Source: Streptomyces composti (GTDB lineage: Bacteria; Actinomycetota; Actinomycetes; Streptomycetales; Streptomycetaceae). Taken from it: a DNA stretch of 64,000 nucleotides. The position numbers and the translations under genes are program-made. Below the pieces are notes generated by a model, which was not told where the DNA came from, did no database searches, and saw only the letters and a program-made list of their open reading frames with translations. The stretch is from assembly GCF_012034205.1 (NCBI RefSeq), contig NZ_JAATEM010000003.1, forward strand, positions 186,001 to 250,000. Reading direction: 5' to 3'. Below, in pieces: positions 44,627-53,749 of the stretch. Within the stretch, counting starts at the first letter, position 1, and each line of letters opens with the position of its first letter.

Positions 44627-45463
44627 ATGGTGCAGATCAAGAGCCCTGAGCAGATCGCCAAGATGCGCGAGGCGGGGCTGGTCGTCGCCGCCATCCACGC
44701 GGCCACCCGGGAGGCGGCCGTCCCCGGGGCGACCACCAAGGATCTGGACCAGGTCGCCCGGAAGGTGCTCGCGGAGCACAACGCCAAGCCGAACTTCCTC
44801 GGCTACGGAGGGTTCCCGGCGACCATCTGCACCTCGGTGAACGAGGTCGTGGTGCACGGCATCCCCTCCGACGACGTGGTCCTCAAGGACGGGGACATCA
44901 TCTCCATCGACTGCGGCGCGATCGTCGACGGCTGGCACGGTGACGCCGCCTACACGGCGTTCGTCGGCTCCGGTCACGCTCCGGAGCTGATCGAGCTGTC
45001 CCGCGTCACCGAGGAGTCGATGTGGGCCGGCATCGCGGCGATGAAGCAGGGCAACCGCCTGGTCGACATCTCCCGCGCCATCGAGACCTACATCCGCCGC
45101 CAGCCCAAGCCCGGCGGCGGCCGTTACGGGATCATCGAGGACTACGGCGGCCATGGCATCGGCACCGAGATGCACATGGACCCGCACCTGCTGAACTACG
45201 TCGACCGGCGCCGGGGCAAGGGCCCCAAGCTGGTCCCCGGCTTCTGCCTGGCCATCGAGCCGATGGTGAGCCTGGGCACACCGAAGACGGTCGTCCTGGA
45301 GGACGAGTGGACCGTGGTGACCACCGACGGCACCTGGTCCTCGCACTGGGAGCACTCCGTCGCGCTCACCGAGCAGGGCCCGCTGGTCCTGACGGCCCCC
45401 GACGGCGGCAAGGCCAAGCTCGCCGAGTACGGCATCACGGCCGCCCCCGATCCGCTCGGTTAA
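44627..45463 (+). CDS. map: Methionine aminopeptidase, type I
   Basis: This encodes 278 residues. NEVVVHGIPSDDVVLKDGDI, SIDCGAIVDGWHGDAAYTAF (first metal Asp pair), HGIGTEMHMDP (His ligand) and LAIEPMVSLG (Glu ligand) are all present, so the enzyme should be active. It removes the initiator Met from nascent proteins. It lies within the usual secY-adk-map-infA order. Confidence 0.96.
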   Translation: MVQIKSPEQIAKMREAGLVVAAIHAATREAAVPGATTKDLDQVARKVLAEHNAKPNFLGYGGFPATICTSVNEVVVHGIPSDDVVLKDGDIISIDCGAIVDGWHGDAAYTAFVGSGHAPELIELSRVTEESMWAGIAAMKQGNRLVDISRAIETYIRRQPKPGGGRYGIIEDYGGHGIGTEMHMDPHLLNYVDRRRGKGPKLVPGFCLAIEPMVSLGTPKTVVLEDEWTVVTTDGTWSSHWEHSVALTEQGPLVLTAPDGGKAKLAEYGITAAPDPLG

Positions 45464-45517
45464 GGATCAGCCGGGTGGGGCAGACTTCCCCGATTCGTCT
45501 TTCCGGGTGTGCTGACG

Positions 45518-45523
45518 TAGACT
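45518..45523 (+). promoter_or_regulatory. Candidate infA promoter (-10 box)
   Basis: TAGACT is a good -10 box 92 nt before infA; the matching -35, TTCGTC or TCGTCT at 17-18 bp, is weak. Confidence 0.4.
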
Positions 45524-45614
45524 GACTCGTCGGCTCTGGTGCACCCGCATGTCCGCATGCACGCCAGCGGTGCTCGCAGGAGTCGATCAAGGTAGTCGAT
45601 TCGAAGGGCGAAGC

Positions 45615-45836
45615 GTGGCCAAGAAGCAAGGTGCCATCGAGATCGAGGGCACTGTCGTCGAGTCTCTGCCGAACGCCATGTTCAAGGTCGAGCTCCAGAA
45701 CGGCCACCAGGTCCTGGCACACATCAGCGGCAAGATGCGTATGCACTACATCCGCATCCTCCCTGACGACCGGGTCGTGGTGGAGCTGTCTCCGTACGAC
45801 CTGACGCGTGGCCGGATCGTCTACCGCTACAAGTAG
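45615..45836 (+). CDS. infA: Translation initiation factor IF-1
   Basis: This encodes 73 residues from GTG ([20 protein letters not shown]), the standard length. The OB fold shows [20 protein letters not shown] and [20 protein letters not shown]. It binds the 30S A site during initiation. An in-frame upstream extension is rejected because it does not resemble IF-1. Confidence 0.97.
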   Translation: MAKKQGAIEIEGTVVESLPNAMFKVELQNGHQVLAHISGKMRMHYIRILPDDRVVVELSPYDLTRGRIVYRYK

Positions 45837-45898
45837 ATCTTGCCCACGTCCCGCGTCAGCGGGGCCGCCGGCAACTGACCCGGAGAACCTCACATCCC

Positions 45899-46012
45899 AT
45901 GAAGGTCAAGCCGAGCGTCAAGAAGATCTGCGACAAGTGCAGGGTGATCCGCCGTCACGGTCGGGTCATGGTCATCTGCGACAACCCGCGCCACAAGCAG
46001 CGCCAGGGCTGA
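45899..46012 (+). CDS. rpmJ: 50S ribosomal protein L36, zinc form
   Basis: A 37-codon gene reading [20 protein letters not shown], then [17 protein letters not shown]. The Cys11/Cys14, Cys27 and His32 ligands mark the zinc-binding form. It is the shortest ribosomal gene of the window, preceded by CGGAGA and located in the usual infA-rpmJ-rpsM order. Confidence 0.96.
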   Translation: MKVKPSVKKICDKCRVIRRHGRVMVICDNPRHKQRQG

Positions 46013-46062
46013 CGCACGACCTGCCCTCTGCCTTCCGCAGAGATTCGCGCGACGCGAGCTGA

Positions 46063-46099
46063 GTATGTACATACGCAGGGCCCGAGCCGCATGCGGCTC
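46063..46099 (+). promoter_or_regulatory. Palindromes in the rpmJ-rpsM gap
   Basis: A 12-bp perfect palindrome GTATGTACATAC (46063-46074) is followed by the 16-bp palindrome GAGCCGCATGCGGCTC (46084-46099), within the 187-nt leader before rpsM. Further downstream CCCCGG and CCGGGG can pair. In E. coli this is where S4 regulates the alpha operon; a similar role here is only a guess. Confidence 0.5.
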
Positions 46100-46199
46100 G
46101 ACACCCCCGGTTCGGAGGCCGGGGACCCAGTTCGTACCTGGTACGGCGGCTGGGAGCCGGTCCTGTGGAAGACCTCCGACAACCAACTGGAGCCATTGA

Positions 46200-46580
46200 A
46201 TGGCACGCGTTTCCGGTGTTGACATCCCGCGCGACAAGCGCGTGGAGATCGCCCTCACCTACGTGTTCGGCATCGGCCGGACCCTTTCGAAGCAGACGCT
46301 GGCGGCGACCGGCGTCGACCCCAACACCCGCGTCCGCGACCTGACCGAAGAGCAGCTGGTCGCCATCCGCGAGTACGTCGACAACAACATCAAGACCGAG
46401 GGTGACCTCCGTCGCGAGATCCAGGCCGACATCCGCCGCAAGGTCGAGATCGGCACCTACCAGGGTCTGCGTCACCGTCGCGGTCTGCCCGTCCGCGGTC
46501 AGCGCACCAGCACCAACGCGCGTACCCGCAAGGGCCCGCGTCGCGCCATCGCCGGCAAGAAGAAGCCGGGCAAGAAGTAG
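46200..46580 (+). CDS. rpsM: 30S ribosomal protein S13
   Basis: This encodes 126 residues, [20 protein letters not shown] onward. [20 protein letters not shown] is the S13 signature. The basic tail [15 protein letters not shown] contacts P-site tRNA. S13 forms intersubunit bridges in the 30S head. Confidence 0.97.
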   Translation: MARVSGVDIPRDKRVEIALTYVFGIGRTLSKQTLAATGVDPNTRVRDLTEEQLVAIREYVDNNIKTEGDLRREIQADIRRKVEIGTYQGLRHRRGLPVRGQRTSTNARTRKGPRRAIAGKKKPGKK

Positions 46581-46646
46581 TCCTCAGCGGACTTCGCCGT
46601 CCAGCGGTCTTCGCTGTAGGACCGACCACCTCCCGTAGGAGTACAG

Positions 46647-47051
46647 ATGCCCCCCAAGGGACGTCAGGGCGCGACCAAGAAGGTGCGCCGCAAGGAAAAG
46701 AAGAACGTCGCTCACGGCCACGCGCACATCAAGAGCACGTTCAACAACACCATCGTTTCGATCACCGACCCGAGCGGCAACGTGATCTCCTGGGCCTCCG
46801 CCGGCCACGTCGGCTTCAAGGGCTCCAGGAAGTCCACGCCGTTCGCCGCGCAGATGGCCGCCGAGTCGGCCGCCCGCCGCGCCCAGGAGCACGGCATGCG
46901 CAAGGTCGACGTGTTCGTCAAGGGCCCGGGCTCCGGTCGTGAGACCGCCATCCGGTCCCTGCAGGCCACGGGTCTCGAGGTCGGCTCCATCCAGGACGTC
47001 ACCCCGACCCCGCACAACGGCTGCCGGCCGCCGAAGCGCCGCCGCGTCTGA
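46647..47051 (+). CDS. rpsK: 30S ribosomal protein S11
   Basis: This encodes 134 residues after [27 protein letters not shown] and [20 protein letters not shown] are typical, ending [19 protein letters not shown]11 lies on the platform beside the Shine-Dalgarno helix. No rpsD gene follows, unlike in E. coli; S4 must be encoded elsewhere. Confidence 0.97.
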   Translation: MPPKGRQGATKKVRRKEKKNVAHGHAHIKSTFNNTIVSITDPSGNVISWASAGHVGFKGSRKSTPFAAQMAAESAARRAQEHGMRKVDVFVKGPGSGRETAIRSLQATGLEVGSIQDVTPTPHNGCRPPKRRRV

Positions 47052-47129
47052 CCCGACGCGAGGATCCGCCCCCGCCGGGGTGATCGTCGCCGTCGCGCAG
47101 CAGGTGCGCTTCGTCACGGTCCGTGGTTC

Positions 47130-47167
47130 CGGGCGATACGGCCGAGTCATATCGGCCGTATCGCCCG
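47130..47167 (+). terminator. 16-bp hairpin between rpsK and rpoA
   Basis: CGGGCGATACGGCCGA pairs perfectly with TCGGCCGTATCGCCCG around a 6-nt loop. There is no T-run. It may lower transcription into rpoA or mark the end of the rpsM-rpsK unit. Confidence 0.75.
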
Positions 47168-47257
47168 TTACCCTTGCAGTACCCGCATCTGTGACCGGTG
47201 CGGTTTCCGTCGGGCGTCATATAGCGGTCGCCCACGAATGAAGGATCTGATCCACAC

Positions 47258-48280
47258 ATGCTGATCGCTCAGCGTCCCTCGTTGACCGAAGAGGTTGTCG
47301 ACGAGTTCCGCTCCCGGTTCGTGATCGAGCCGCTGGAGCCGGGCTTCGGTTACACCCTCGGCAACTCCCTGCGCCGTACCCTCCTGTCGTCGATCCCCGG
47401 TGCGGCCGTCACCAGCATCCGGATCGACGGCGTCCTGCACGAGTTCACCACCGTGCCGGGCGTCAAGGAGGACGTCACCGACCTGATCCTCAACATCAAG
47501 CAGCTCGTCGTCTCCTCCGAGCACGACGAGCCCGTGGTGATGTACCTGCGCAAGCAGGGCCCGGGTCTGGTCACCGCCGCCGACATCGCGCCGCCGGCCG
47601 GTGTCGAGGTGCACAACCCCGACCTGGTTCTGGCGACCCTCAACGGCAAGGGCAAGCTGGAGATGGAGCTGACGGTCGAGCGTGGCCGCGGTTATGTCTC
47701 CGCCGTCCAGAACAAGCAGGTCGGCCAGGAGATCGGCCGGATCCCGGTCGACTCGATCTACTCGCCGGTGCTCAAGGTCACCTACAAGGTCGAGGCCACC
47801 CGAGTCGAGCAGCGCACCGACTTCGACAAGCTGATCGTCGACGTCGAGACCAAGCAGGCGATGCGTCCCCGCGACGCCATGGCCTCCGCCGGTAAGACGC
47901 TGGTCGAGCTGTTCGGCCTCGCCCGCGAGCTGAACATCGACGCCGAGGGCATCGACATGGGTCCGTCCCCGACGGACGCCGCCCTCGCCGCCGACCTGGC
48001 GCTGCCGATCGAGGAGCTCGAGCTCACCGTCCGGTCGTACAACTGCCTCAAGCGTGAGGGCATCCACTCCGTGGGCGAGCTCGTCGCGCGCAGCGAGGCC
48101 GACCTCCTCGACATCCGCAACTTCGGTGCGAAGTCGATCGACGAGGTCAAGGCGAAGCTGGCCGGCATGGGCCTGGCCCTGAAGGACAGCCCGCCCGGAT
48201 TCGACCCGACCGCCGCCGCGGACGCCTTCGGGACGGACGACGACGCGGACTCCGGGTTCGTGGAGACCGAGCAGTACTGA
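47258..48280 (+). CDS. rpoA: DNA-directed RNA polymerase subunit alpha
   Basis: This encodes 340 residues, [20 protein letters not shown] onward. The N-terminal assembly domain has [20 protein letters not shown]; the C-terminal domain (about residues 240-320: [20 protein letters not shown]) contacts activators and UP elements. Its tail is acidic. It is followed by rplQ after 184 nt. Confidence 0.98.
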   Translation: MLIAQRPSLTEEVVDEFRSRFVIEPLEPGFGYTLGNSLRRTLLSSIPGAAVTSIRIDGVLHEFTTVPGVKEDVTDLILNIKQLVVSSEHDEPVVMYLRKQGPGLVTAADIAPPAGVEVHNPDLVLATLNGKGKLEMELTVERGRGYVSAVQNKQVGQEIGRIPVDSIYSPVLKVTYKVEATRVEQRTDFDKLIVDVETKQAMRPRDAMASAGKTLVELFGLARELNIDAEGIDMGPSPTDAALAADLALPIEELELTVRSYNCLKREGIHSVGELVARSEADLLDIRNFGAKSIDEVKAKLAGMGLALKDSPPGFDPTAAADAFGTDDDADSGFVETEQY

Positions 48281-48464
48281 GGCTCGGGCCTCCCGGTCCG
48301 TACCCGGGGTGCGGGCGCGCCGCGCTTGATCGCACGGCTCCCCGCACCTCTTCCGGGCGCGGTCCCCTCGCGGGCCCGTGCCCGGATCTCCGACAGGCGA
48401 CCGCCTGCTCGGATACTGACCCCGGTACCTGATACGGCCGGGGCAGACACCTAGGAGAAACACG

Positions 48465-48968
48465 ATGCCGAAGCCCACCAAGGGTGCCCGTCTGGGCGGC
48501 AGTGCCGCGCACGAGAAGCTGATGCTCGCGAACCTCGCGAAGTCGCTGTTCGAGCACGGCCGCATCACCACCACCGAGGCGAAGGCCCGCCGTCTGCGGC
48601 CGTACGCCGAGCGCCTGATCACCAAGGCGAAGAAGGGCGACCTTCACAACCGCCGCCAGGTGCTCCAGGTCATCACGGACAAGAGCGTCGTGCACACGCT
48701 CTTCACCGAGATCGGCCCGCGGTACGAGAACCGTCCGGGTGGCTACACCCGCATCACCAAGATCGGTAACCGCCGTGGCGACAACGCGCCCATGGCCGTG
48801 ATCGAGCTGGTCGAGGCGCTGACGGTGCAGCAGAAGGCGGTCGGCGAGGCCGAGGCCGCCACCAAGCGTGCGGTCAAGGAGGACGCCCTCAAGAAGGAGG
48901 AGGCCACCGAGGCCAAGTCCGACGAGGCGCCCGCCGAGGAGTCGGCCGAGGAGTCGAAGGACGCGTAA
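48465..48968 (+). CDS. rplQ: 50S ribosomal protein L17
   Basis: This encodes 167 residues with a strong TAGGAGA upstream. [20 protein letters not shown] and [19 protein letters not shown] identify L17. The last 45 residues are an acidic Ala/Glu/Lys tail absent from E. coli L17. rpoA-rplQ-truA order is standard. Confidence 0.97.
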   Translation: MPKPTKGARLGGSAAHEKLMLANLAKSLFEHGRITTTEAKARRLRPYAERLITKAKKGDLHNRRQVLQVITDKSVVHTLFTEIGPRYENRPGGYTRITKIGNRRGDNAPMAVIELVEALTVQQKAVGEAEAATKRAVKEDALKKEEATEAKSDEAPAEESAEESKDA

Positions 48969-48988
48969 GCGTTCTTCTGTCCCGGCCG

Positions 48989-49019
48989 CGGGCCCGCTCC
49001 CTTCCAGGGGGCGGGCCCG
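48989..49019 (+). terminator. Terminator after rplQ
   Basis: CGGGCCCGCTCCC pairs with GGGGGCGGGCCCG (one wobble), 21 nt after the stop. Confidence 0.75.
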
Positions 49020-49110
49020 TTCCGTCTTCCGGGGGCCGGGGCTCGGCGCGGGGGCGGTCCCCTTCGCCGCCCCGGCGGGAGAGCCGCGCCGCTCCTGAGA
49101 GAATTCGCAC

Positions 49111-49965
49111 GTGAGTGATGAAGTAGCGCCGGGACACGTCCGCATCCGCCTCGACCTGTCCTACGACGGGACCGACTTCTCCGGCTGGGCCAAGCAGGCC
49201 GGGGGACGGCGGACCGTGCAGGGGGAGATCGAGGACGCGCTGCGCACCGTCACCCGGTCCCGGGAGACCTACGAGCTGACCGTCGCGGGACGCACCGACG
49301 CCGGGGTGCACGCCCGGGGACAGGTGGCCCATGTGGACCTGCCCGAGAGCGTGTGGCGCGAGCACCACGAGAAGCTGCTCAAGCGCCTCGCAGGGCGGCT
49401 GCCGCGGGATGTGCGGGTGTGGGCCCTGCGCGAGGCCCCCAGCGGCTTCAACGCGCGGTTCTCGGCTATCTGGCGCCGTTACGCCTACCGGGTCACCGAC
49501 AACCCCGGAGGCGTCGACCCGCTGCTTCGCAACCACGTCCTGTGGCACGACTGGCCGCTCGACGTCGACGCCATGAACGAGGCCGCCCGCGCCCTGCTCG
49601 GCGAGCACGACTTCGCCGCGTACTGCAAGCGCCGCGAGGGCGCCACCACCATCCGCACCCTGCAGGAGCTGAGCCTGGTGCGCGGCGACGACGGCATCAT
49701 CACCGCCACCGTGCGGGCGGACGCCTTCTGCCACAACATGGTGCGCTCGCTGATCGGGGCGCTGCTCTTCGTGGGCGACGGCCACCGGCCGCCGGACTGG
49801 CCGCGCAAGGTCCTGGACGCGGGCGTGCGGGACTCGGCCGTGCATGTGGTGCGGCCGCACGGGCTGACGCTGGAGGAGGTCGGCTACCCGGCGGACGAGC
49901 TGCTGGCCGCGCGCAGCAAGGAGGCCCGCAACAAGCGGACGCTGCCGCCGCGGGGCTGCTGCTGA
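49111..49965 (+). CDS. truA: tRNA pseudouridine(38-40) synthase
   Basis: This encodes 284 residues. [20 protein letters not shown] opens the fold, and the catalytic Asp63 is in [24 protein letters not shown] and [19 protein letters not shown] are TruA motifs. It converts U38-U40 in the anticodon stem to pseudouridine. GTG start without a strong SD. Confidence 0.95.
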   Translation: MSDEVAPGHVRIRLDLSYDGTDFSGWAKQAGGRRTVQGEIEDALRTVTRSRETYELTVAGRTDAGVHARGQVAHVDLPESVWREHHEKLLKRLAGRLPRDVRVWALREAPSGFNARFSAIWRRYAYRVTDNPGGVDPLLRNHVLWHDWPLDVDAMNEAARALLGEHDFAAYCKRREGATTIRTLQELSLVRGDDGIITATVRADAFCHNMVRSLIGALLFVGDGHRPPDWPRKVLDAGVRDSAVHVVRPHGLTLEEVGYPADELLAARSKEARNKRTLPPRGCC

Positions 49966-50068
49966 GACCCCCGGGGACCGGTGCGGGCCCCTGGATCCGG
50001 AGATGCGCGAGGGCCGGTCCTGATCCCGTCGGGGCGGGCCGGCCCTCGGTGCGGCTGCTCCCGCGCGG

Positions 50069-50950
50069 CTACTCGTTCGCCGCTGCCGACGCCTGGGCCT
50101 CGCCCCTGCGGCGGATCTGACGGAACGTGAACTCGGCGAGGTCGTCGCCGGTCGAGAAGACGGCCTTGTCCTTGGTCGTCACGTCCTTGCCGTTGGTGAA
50201 ACCGGCCAGGGTGAAGTAGGCGTAGCGGCCGTAGGAGTTGATGGTGGACCGGCACACCGCGCCGTCGCAGAACTCCTTGACCCCGCCGCCCGACAGGGAC
50301 TTGATGATGCTCTTGTTGTCGGCCTGCTTCTTGGCCTTGAGCGCCTGCGCCTCGGTGTCGAAGACCGCCACGCCGACCGTCACCGCCACGTCGTCCTTGG
50401 TGTAGCTGACGCGCATCAGGCGGGTGCAGTCGTTGTCGGTGAGCACCTTGGGCAGCGTCGCCTTGGCGGCCGACGCGCAGTTGCGGGTGTCCGCCGTGGG
50501 CCCCTTCTTGTACACCGTCTCACCCATGGTGAGTTGGGTGCCGGGGAAGAGGATGTCGGGCCCGAGCGGCGCCCGGTCCTTCTTGACGTTGGAGATGAAG
50601 TCCTTCGGGTCCAGCGGTGGCGGCGCACTGGTGGGTGCGAACGACGGCACGGTGCTGGTCGCGCTCGGGATGTCGGCGGCGCCGGGCAGCTGGGAGGACG
50701 GGCCGCCCGCGCTCTCGTTGCCGCCGTCGGCGGACACCACGGCCAGCGCCACCGCCGTGCCTATCGCGATGGTGGCGAGCGCGCCGCCGCCTATGAACAG
50801 CAGCCGCCGCCGTTTGGCGCGGGCCTCGGAGGCCTCGGCGAGCGCGGCCCAGTCGGGGGACTGGCCGGAGCTGCCGCTGTTCCAGGGCTGCTGAGAATGC
50901 GGTTTCCAGGGATCCCACTGTTGCTGAGAGCCCCCCTGCCCATAACTCAT
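50069..50950 (-). CDS. Single-span membrane protein of unknown function
   Basis: This encodes 293 residues. A Gln/Trp/Ser-rich cytoplasmic N-terminus (MSYGQGGSQQQWDPWKPHSQ) is followed by Arg-flanked hydrophobic residues 48-72, a Ser/Pro/Gly linker and a soluble extracytoplasmic domain with several Cys (NCASAAKA, NDCTRLM, EFCDGAVCRS). It resembles actinobacterial proteins annotated as hypothetical. Position beside truA and rplM matches where mycobacteria keep ESX-4 genes, but no ESX motif is visible. ATG 50950 is preferred over 50959. Confidence 0.7.
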   Translation of the reverse strand: MSYGQGGSQQQWDPWKPHSQQPWNSGSSGQSPDWAALAEASEARAKRRRLLFIGGGALATIAIGTAVALAVVSADGGNESAGGPSSQLPGAADIPSATSTVPSFAPTSAPPPLDPKDFISNVKKDRAPLGPDILFPGTQLTMGETVYKKGPTADTRNCASAAKATLPKVLTDNDCTRLMRVSYTKDDVAVTVGVAVFDTEAQALKAKKQADNKSIIKSLSGGGVKEFCDGAVCRSTINSYGRYAYFTLAGFTNGKDVTTKDKAVFSTGDDLAEFTFRQIRRRGEAQASAAANE

Positions 50951-52225
50951 GGGGCGCATCTTAGACGGGCTCCAGGGCGTGCTGGTCCGCCTCAACGGGC
51001 CCCGGAGCCCGTAGCGTTGCGCCCGTGGTGAGGCGCAAATGCGACATCTCCGGGTGGTTGGTGCGACCGGCCGGCGGGCCCCGCGGCAGGGGGCCGGTGC
51101 GGTCCCGGACCCGCCGCCGGCGCGCGCGGCGCGGGTGACCTCGGACGGGGCCCGGACGGGTGGTCCGTGCGGTGGTGTGCGACGGACTCGCGGGCGGTCG
51201 CGGTGCCGGGTCCGATCGCGGCGGCGTCCGCGGAGCCGCTTCCGGTCGTGCATCTCACGTTCACGTTCCGGGAGGCCCGGCAGGTCCCCGCGGGGCCCGT
51301 GCTTCCCCTGTGCCTGCCGGCGGCGAGCCGGGGCCGGCGGGTGACGGCGGGTGCGCCGACCGGAGTGATCGTCGTACTGGAGCCGCTGCTCGCGCCGATG
51401 GTGCTGCCGTTCGTCTTCGCGCGCCGGTGGGGGGGCGCAGGCCGCGCTGACCGCGATGCCCGTGGCTTGTGTCGGTCGCGGTGCCGGGGAAGGTGCCGTT
51501 CGTGGTTTCCGGGGATGTGCCGGAGGCGGAGCCCCTCGTGCTTTCCGGGGCTGCCCCGGTCGGTCCTGCCGGGGTTGCCGCCGGAGCCCGCCGCATGGAC
51601 CTGCTTGCTCGCGGCCGCGGGGTGTGCGCGTACCGGCGCTGGGGTGCGGGCGTACCGGCGCTGGGGTGTGTGCGTACCGGCGCTGGAGTGCGGGCGTACC
51701 GGCGCTGGGGTGTGTGCGTGCCTGCGCTGGATCGCGGGCGGCGCCGGGCCGCTGCGGCTGCTGGAGACGGCCACCGGGCTGATGCTCCCGGTTCCGCTGC
51801 TCGTCGGGCCGTCGTACGAGCGCTCCCTGCTGATCGTCGTGCCCCTGCTGCTCGCCGGGGCGCGGGTACGCCGGGTCGTCGGCGCGCCGGCCCCGGACCC
51901 GGCCGGCGCCGCCGCCGCGGCTTCCGGGCCGCCCCCGCCGGGGCTCGCGCGGGTGTCGCGGCCGGCGCCGCGCGGCGTCCTCACCCTCTGTGCACGGGCC
52001 GTGTCCGTGCCGGCCGTGCCCCCACCCCCGGACGCCGGCCGCGGCGCACTCGTCGGCGGCGGTCGGCCGCGGTGTGCCCGTCCTGGGCGGCGGCCGGCCG
52101 GTCCCCGAGGGCGTCCGCGCAGCTCCGCAGGCGCCCTGCCGCGTGACCCGTGGGTGTGCCGCAGGCAGCCCACCAGGGGCTTCAGAATCGAAGGAGTGCG
52201 TGCAGTCCGCGCAGGCCGACTCGTT
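50951..52225. other. Gene-poor, G+C-rich gap, possibly degraded
   Basis: About 1.3 kb with no gene I can support. A 404-codon plus-strand frame (51167-52381) and a long minus-strand frame both have low-complexity, Arg/Pro/Ala-rich products. The plus frame contains two hydrophobic stretches (VLEPLLAPMVLPFVFARR and YERSLLIVVPLLLAGARVR) that could be remnants of a membrane protein. It includes a 22-nt tandem repeat that would shift frame. Confidence 0.5.
51618..51730 (+). repeat. Five tandem 22-nt repeats
   Basis: Units have the core TACCGGCGCTGG at about 51631, 51653, 51675, 51697 and (TGCCTGCGCTGG) 51719. The 22-nt period is not a multiple of three, so the array cannot keep one reading phase. 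Confidence 0.8.
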
Positions 52226-52255
52226 TTGACCCGTCCGGCCGAGCGTGGGTATTCT
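52226..52255 (+). promoter_or_regulatory. Promoter of rplM-rpsI
   Basis: TTGACC (52226-52231) and TATTCT (52250-52255), 18-bp spacing; start about 52262 and a leader of about 175 nt before rplM. Confidence 0.75.
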
Positions 52256-52436
52256 GCATGTTCGTTATGTGTATTGGCTTGCTCATTCTCACGTGAGGGG
52301 CCCTTACACCGGTCCACCGGGCCGATGACCAGCGACCAGCACGCGGCTTGCGTCACCGCAGTGCGGTCAGGGCTGTCGTGATCGCCTTCGGTGACCTTGT
52401 CAGGACCATTCACTGAAGAAGCAAAGGCTACGAACC

Positions 52437-52880
52437 GTGCGTACGTACAGCCCCAAGCCCGGCGATGTGACGCGCCAGTGGCACGTCATCGATGCCCAGG
52501 ACGTCGTCCTGGGCCGTCTGGCCTCCACTGCTGCCTCCCTCCTGCGTGGCAAGCACAAGCCGATCTACGCACCGCACGTCGACACCGGTGACTTCGTCAT
52601 CATCATCAACGCCGACAAGGTGCACCTCTCCGGCAACAAGCGGACCCAGAAGATGGCGTACCGCCACTCCGGCTACCCGGGTGGTCTGCGCTCCGTCCGT
52701 TACGACGAGCTGCTCGAGAAGAACCCCGAGAAGGCCATCGAGAAGGCCGTGAAGGGCATGCTGCCCAAGAACTCCCTGGGCCGTCAGATGCTCTCGAAGC
52801 TGAAGGTCTACTCGGGCGACCAGCACCCGCACGCTGCTCAGCAGCCGGTGCCGTTCGAGATCAGCCAGGTCGCGCAGTAA
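52437..52880 (+). CDS. rplM: 50S ribosomal protein L13
   Basis: This encodes 147 residues, GTG start. [40 protein letters not shown] and [19 protein letters not shown] are family motifs. It is an early assembly protein of the 50S. It forms the usual operon with rpsI, 42 nt downstream. Confidence 0.97.
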   Translation: MRTYSPKPGDVTRQWHVIDAQDVVLGRLASTAASLLRGKHKPIYAPHVDTGDFVIIINADKVHLSGNKRTQKMAYRHSGYPGGLRSVRYDELLEKNPEKAIEKAVKGMLPKNSLGRQMLSKLKVYSGDQHPHAAQQPVPFEISQVAQ

Positions 52881-52922
52881 GTCCGGCCACCCCCTAAGAC
52901 TGAAGAGAATCTGAGGAGAATC

Positions 52923-53435
52923 GTGGCCGAGACCACTGCTGAGCAGCCGCTCGAAGAGCTTGACATCGACAGCTACACCACCGAGTCCGAGGCCCCCGTC
53001 GAGGGCGAGTACACCTCGGAGTCCATGGCGTCCCGCTTCGGCGAGCCCCAGCCGGCCGCCGGCCTGGGCCGCCGCAAGAACGCCATCGCCCGCGTCCGGA
53101 TCGTCCCGGGCACCGGCAAGTGGAAGATCAACGGTCGCACCCTCGAGGACTACTTCCCGAACAAGGTGCACCAGCAGTCCGTGAACGAGCCCTTCAAGGT
53201 GCTCGAGCTCGAGGGCCGCTACGACGTCATCGCCCGCATCTCCGGCGGCGGTGTCTCCGGTCAGGCCGGTGCGCTCCGCCTGGGTGTCGCCCGTGCGCTG
53301 AACGAGGCCGACGTCGACAACAACCGCGGCCCGCTGAAGAAGGCCGGCTTCCTGCGCCGCGACGCCCGCGCGGTCGAGCGGAAGAAGGCCGGTCTGAAGA
53401 AGGCCCGCAAGGCTCCGCAGTACAGCAAGCGCTGA
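52923..53435 (+). CDS. rpsI: 30S ribosomal protein S9
   Basis: This encodes 170 residues, GTG after GAGGAG. An acidic N-terminal extension of about 45 residues precedes the S9 domain ([20 protein letters not shown]), and the basic C-terminal tail [12 protein letters not shown] reaches the P-site tRNA. The N-terminal extension is common in streptomycetes and of unknown use. Confidence 0.97.
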   Translation: MAETTAEQPLEELDIDSYTTESEAPVEGEYTSESMASRFGEPQPAAGLGRRKNAIARVRIVPGTGKWKINGRTLEDYFPNKVHQQSVNEPFKVLELEGRYDVIARISGGGVSGQAGALRLGVARALNEADVDNNRGPLKKAGFLRRDARAVERKKAGLKKARKAPQYSKR

Positions 53436-53456
53436 GGTACGCGCCTGCCTGTACTC

Positions 53457-53498
53457 CGAACGCCCCGGCGGCACGCCACTGTGCTGCCGGGGCGTTCG
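53457..53498 (+). terminator. Terminator of rplM-rpsI
   Basis: CGAACGCCCCGGC...GCAC pairs with GTGC...GCCGGGGCGTTCG around GCCACT, with one wobble. Strong stem starting 21 nt after the stop. Confidence 0.85.
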
Positions 53499-53646
53499 TG
53501 TTTCACTGACGTGGGCGTATGACGACACCATGCGCTCAGCGGCTAATGTGATCGGATGGTCGTGCTGCCCGCCCCGGCGGGCCGCCCAGGGGCCGGGCCC
53601 GCTCCGGGTGCGGCCGGCCGCCCGGCGATGCGGAGCCGCACTCGCA

Positions 53647-53675
53647 TCGCGACCTCGCGACTCGCGACCTCGCGA
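53647..53675 (+). repeat. Four closely spaced TCGCGA palindromes
   Basis: TCGCGA occurs at 53647, 53655, 53662 and 53670, separated by one or two bases, in the 314-bp gap between rpsI and glmM. It looks like a short tandem repeat (CTCGCGAC) and lies 75 bp before glmM. The rest of the gap shows nothing recognisable. Confidence 0.75.
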
Positions 53676-53749
53676 CCGTCCAGCGCCTCGGCACCCTGCC
53701 GACGTCGCCACGGCGCGGTTTCGGTACTGATGCTTCCTCAGGAGGACAA

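Noticed and set aside
51167..52381. 404-codon frame between the membrane protein and rplM
   Set aside because: Arg/Pro/Ala-rich product, a frame-breaking 22-nt array and an end inside the rplM leader. Only kept as a possible gene remnant.
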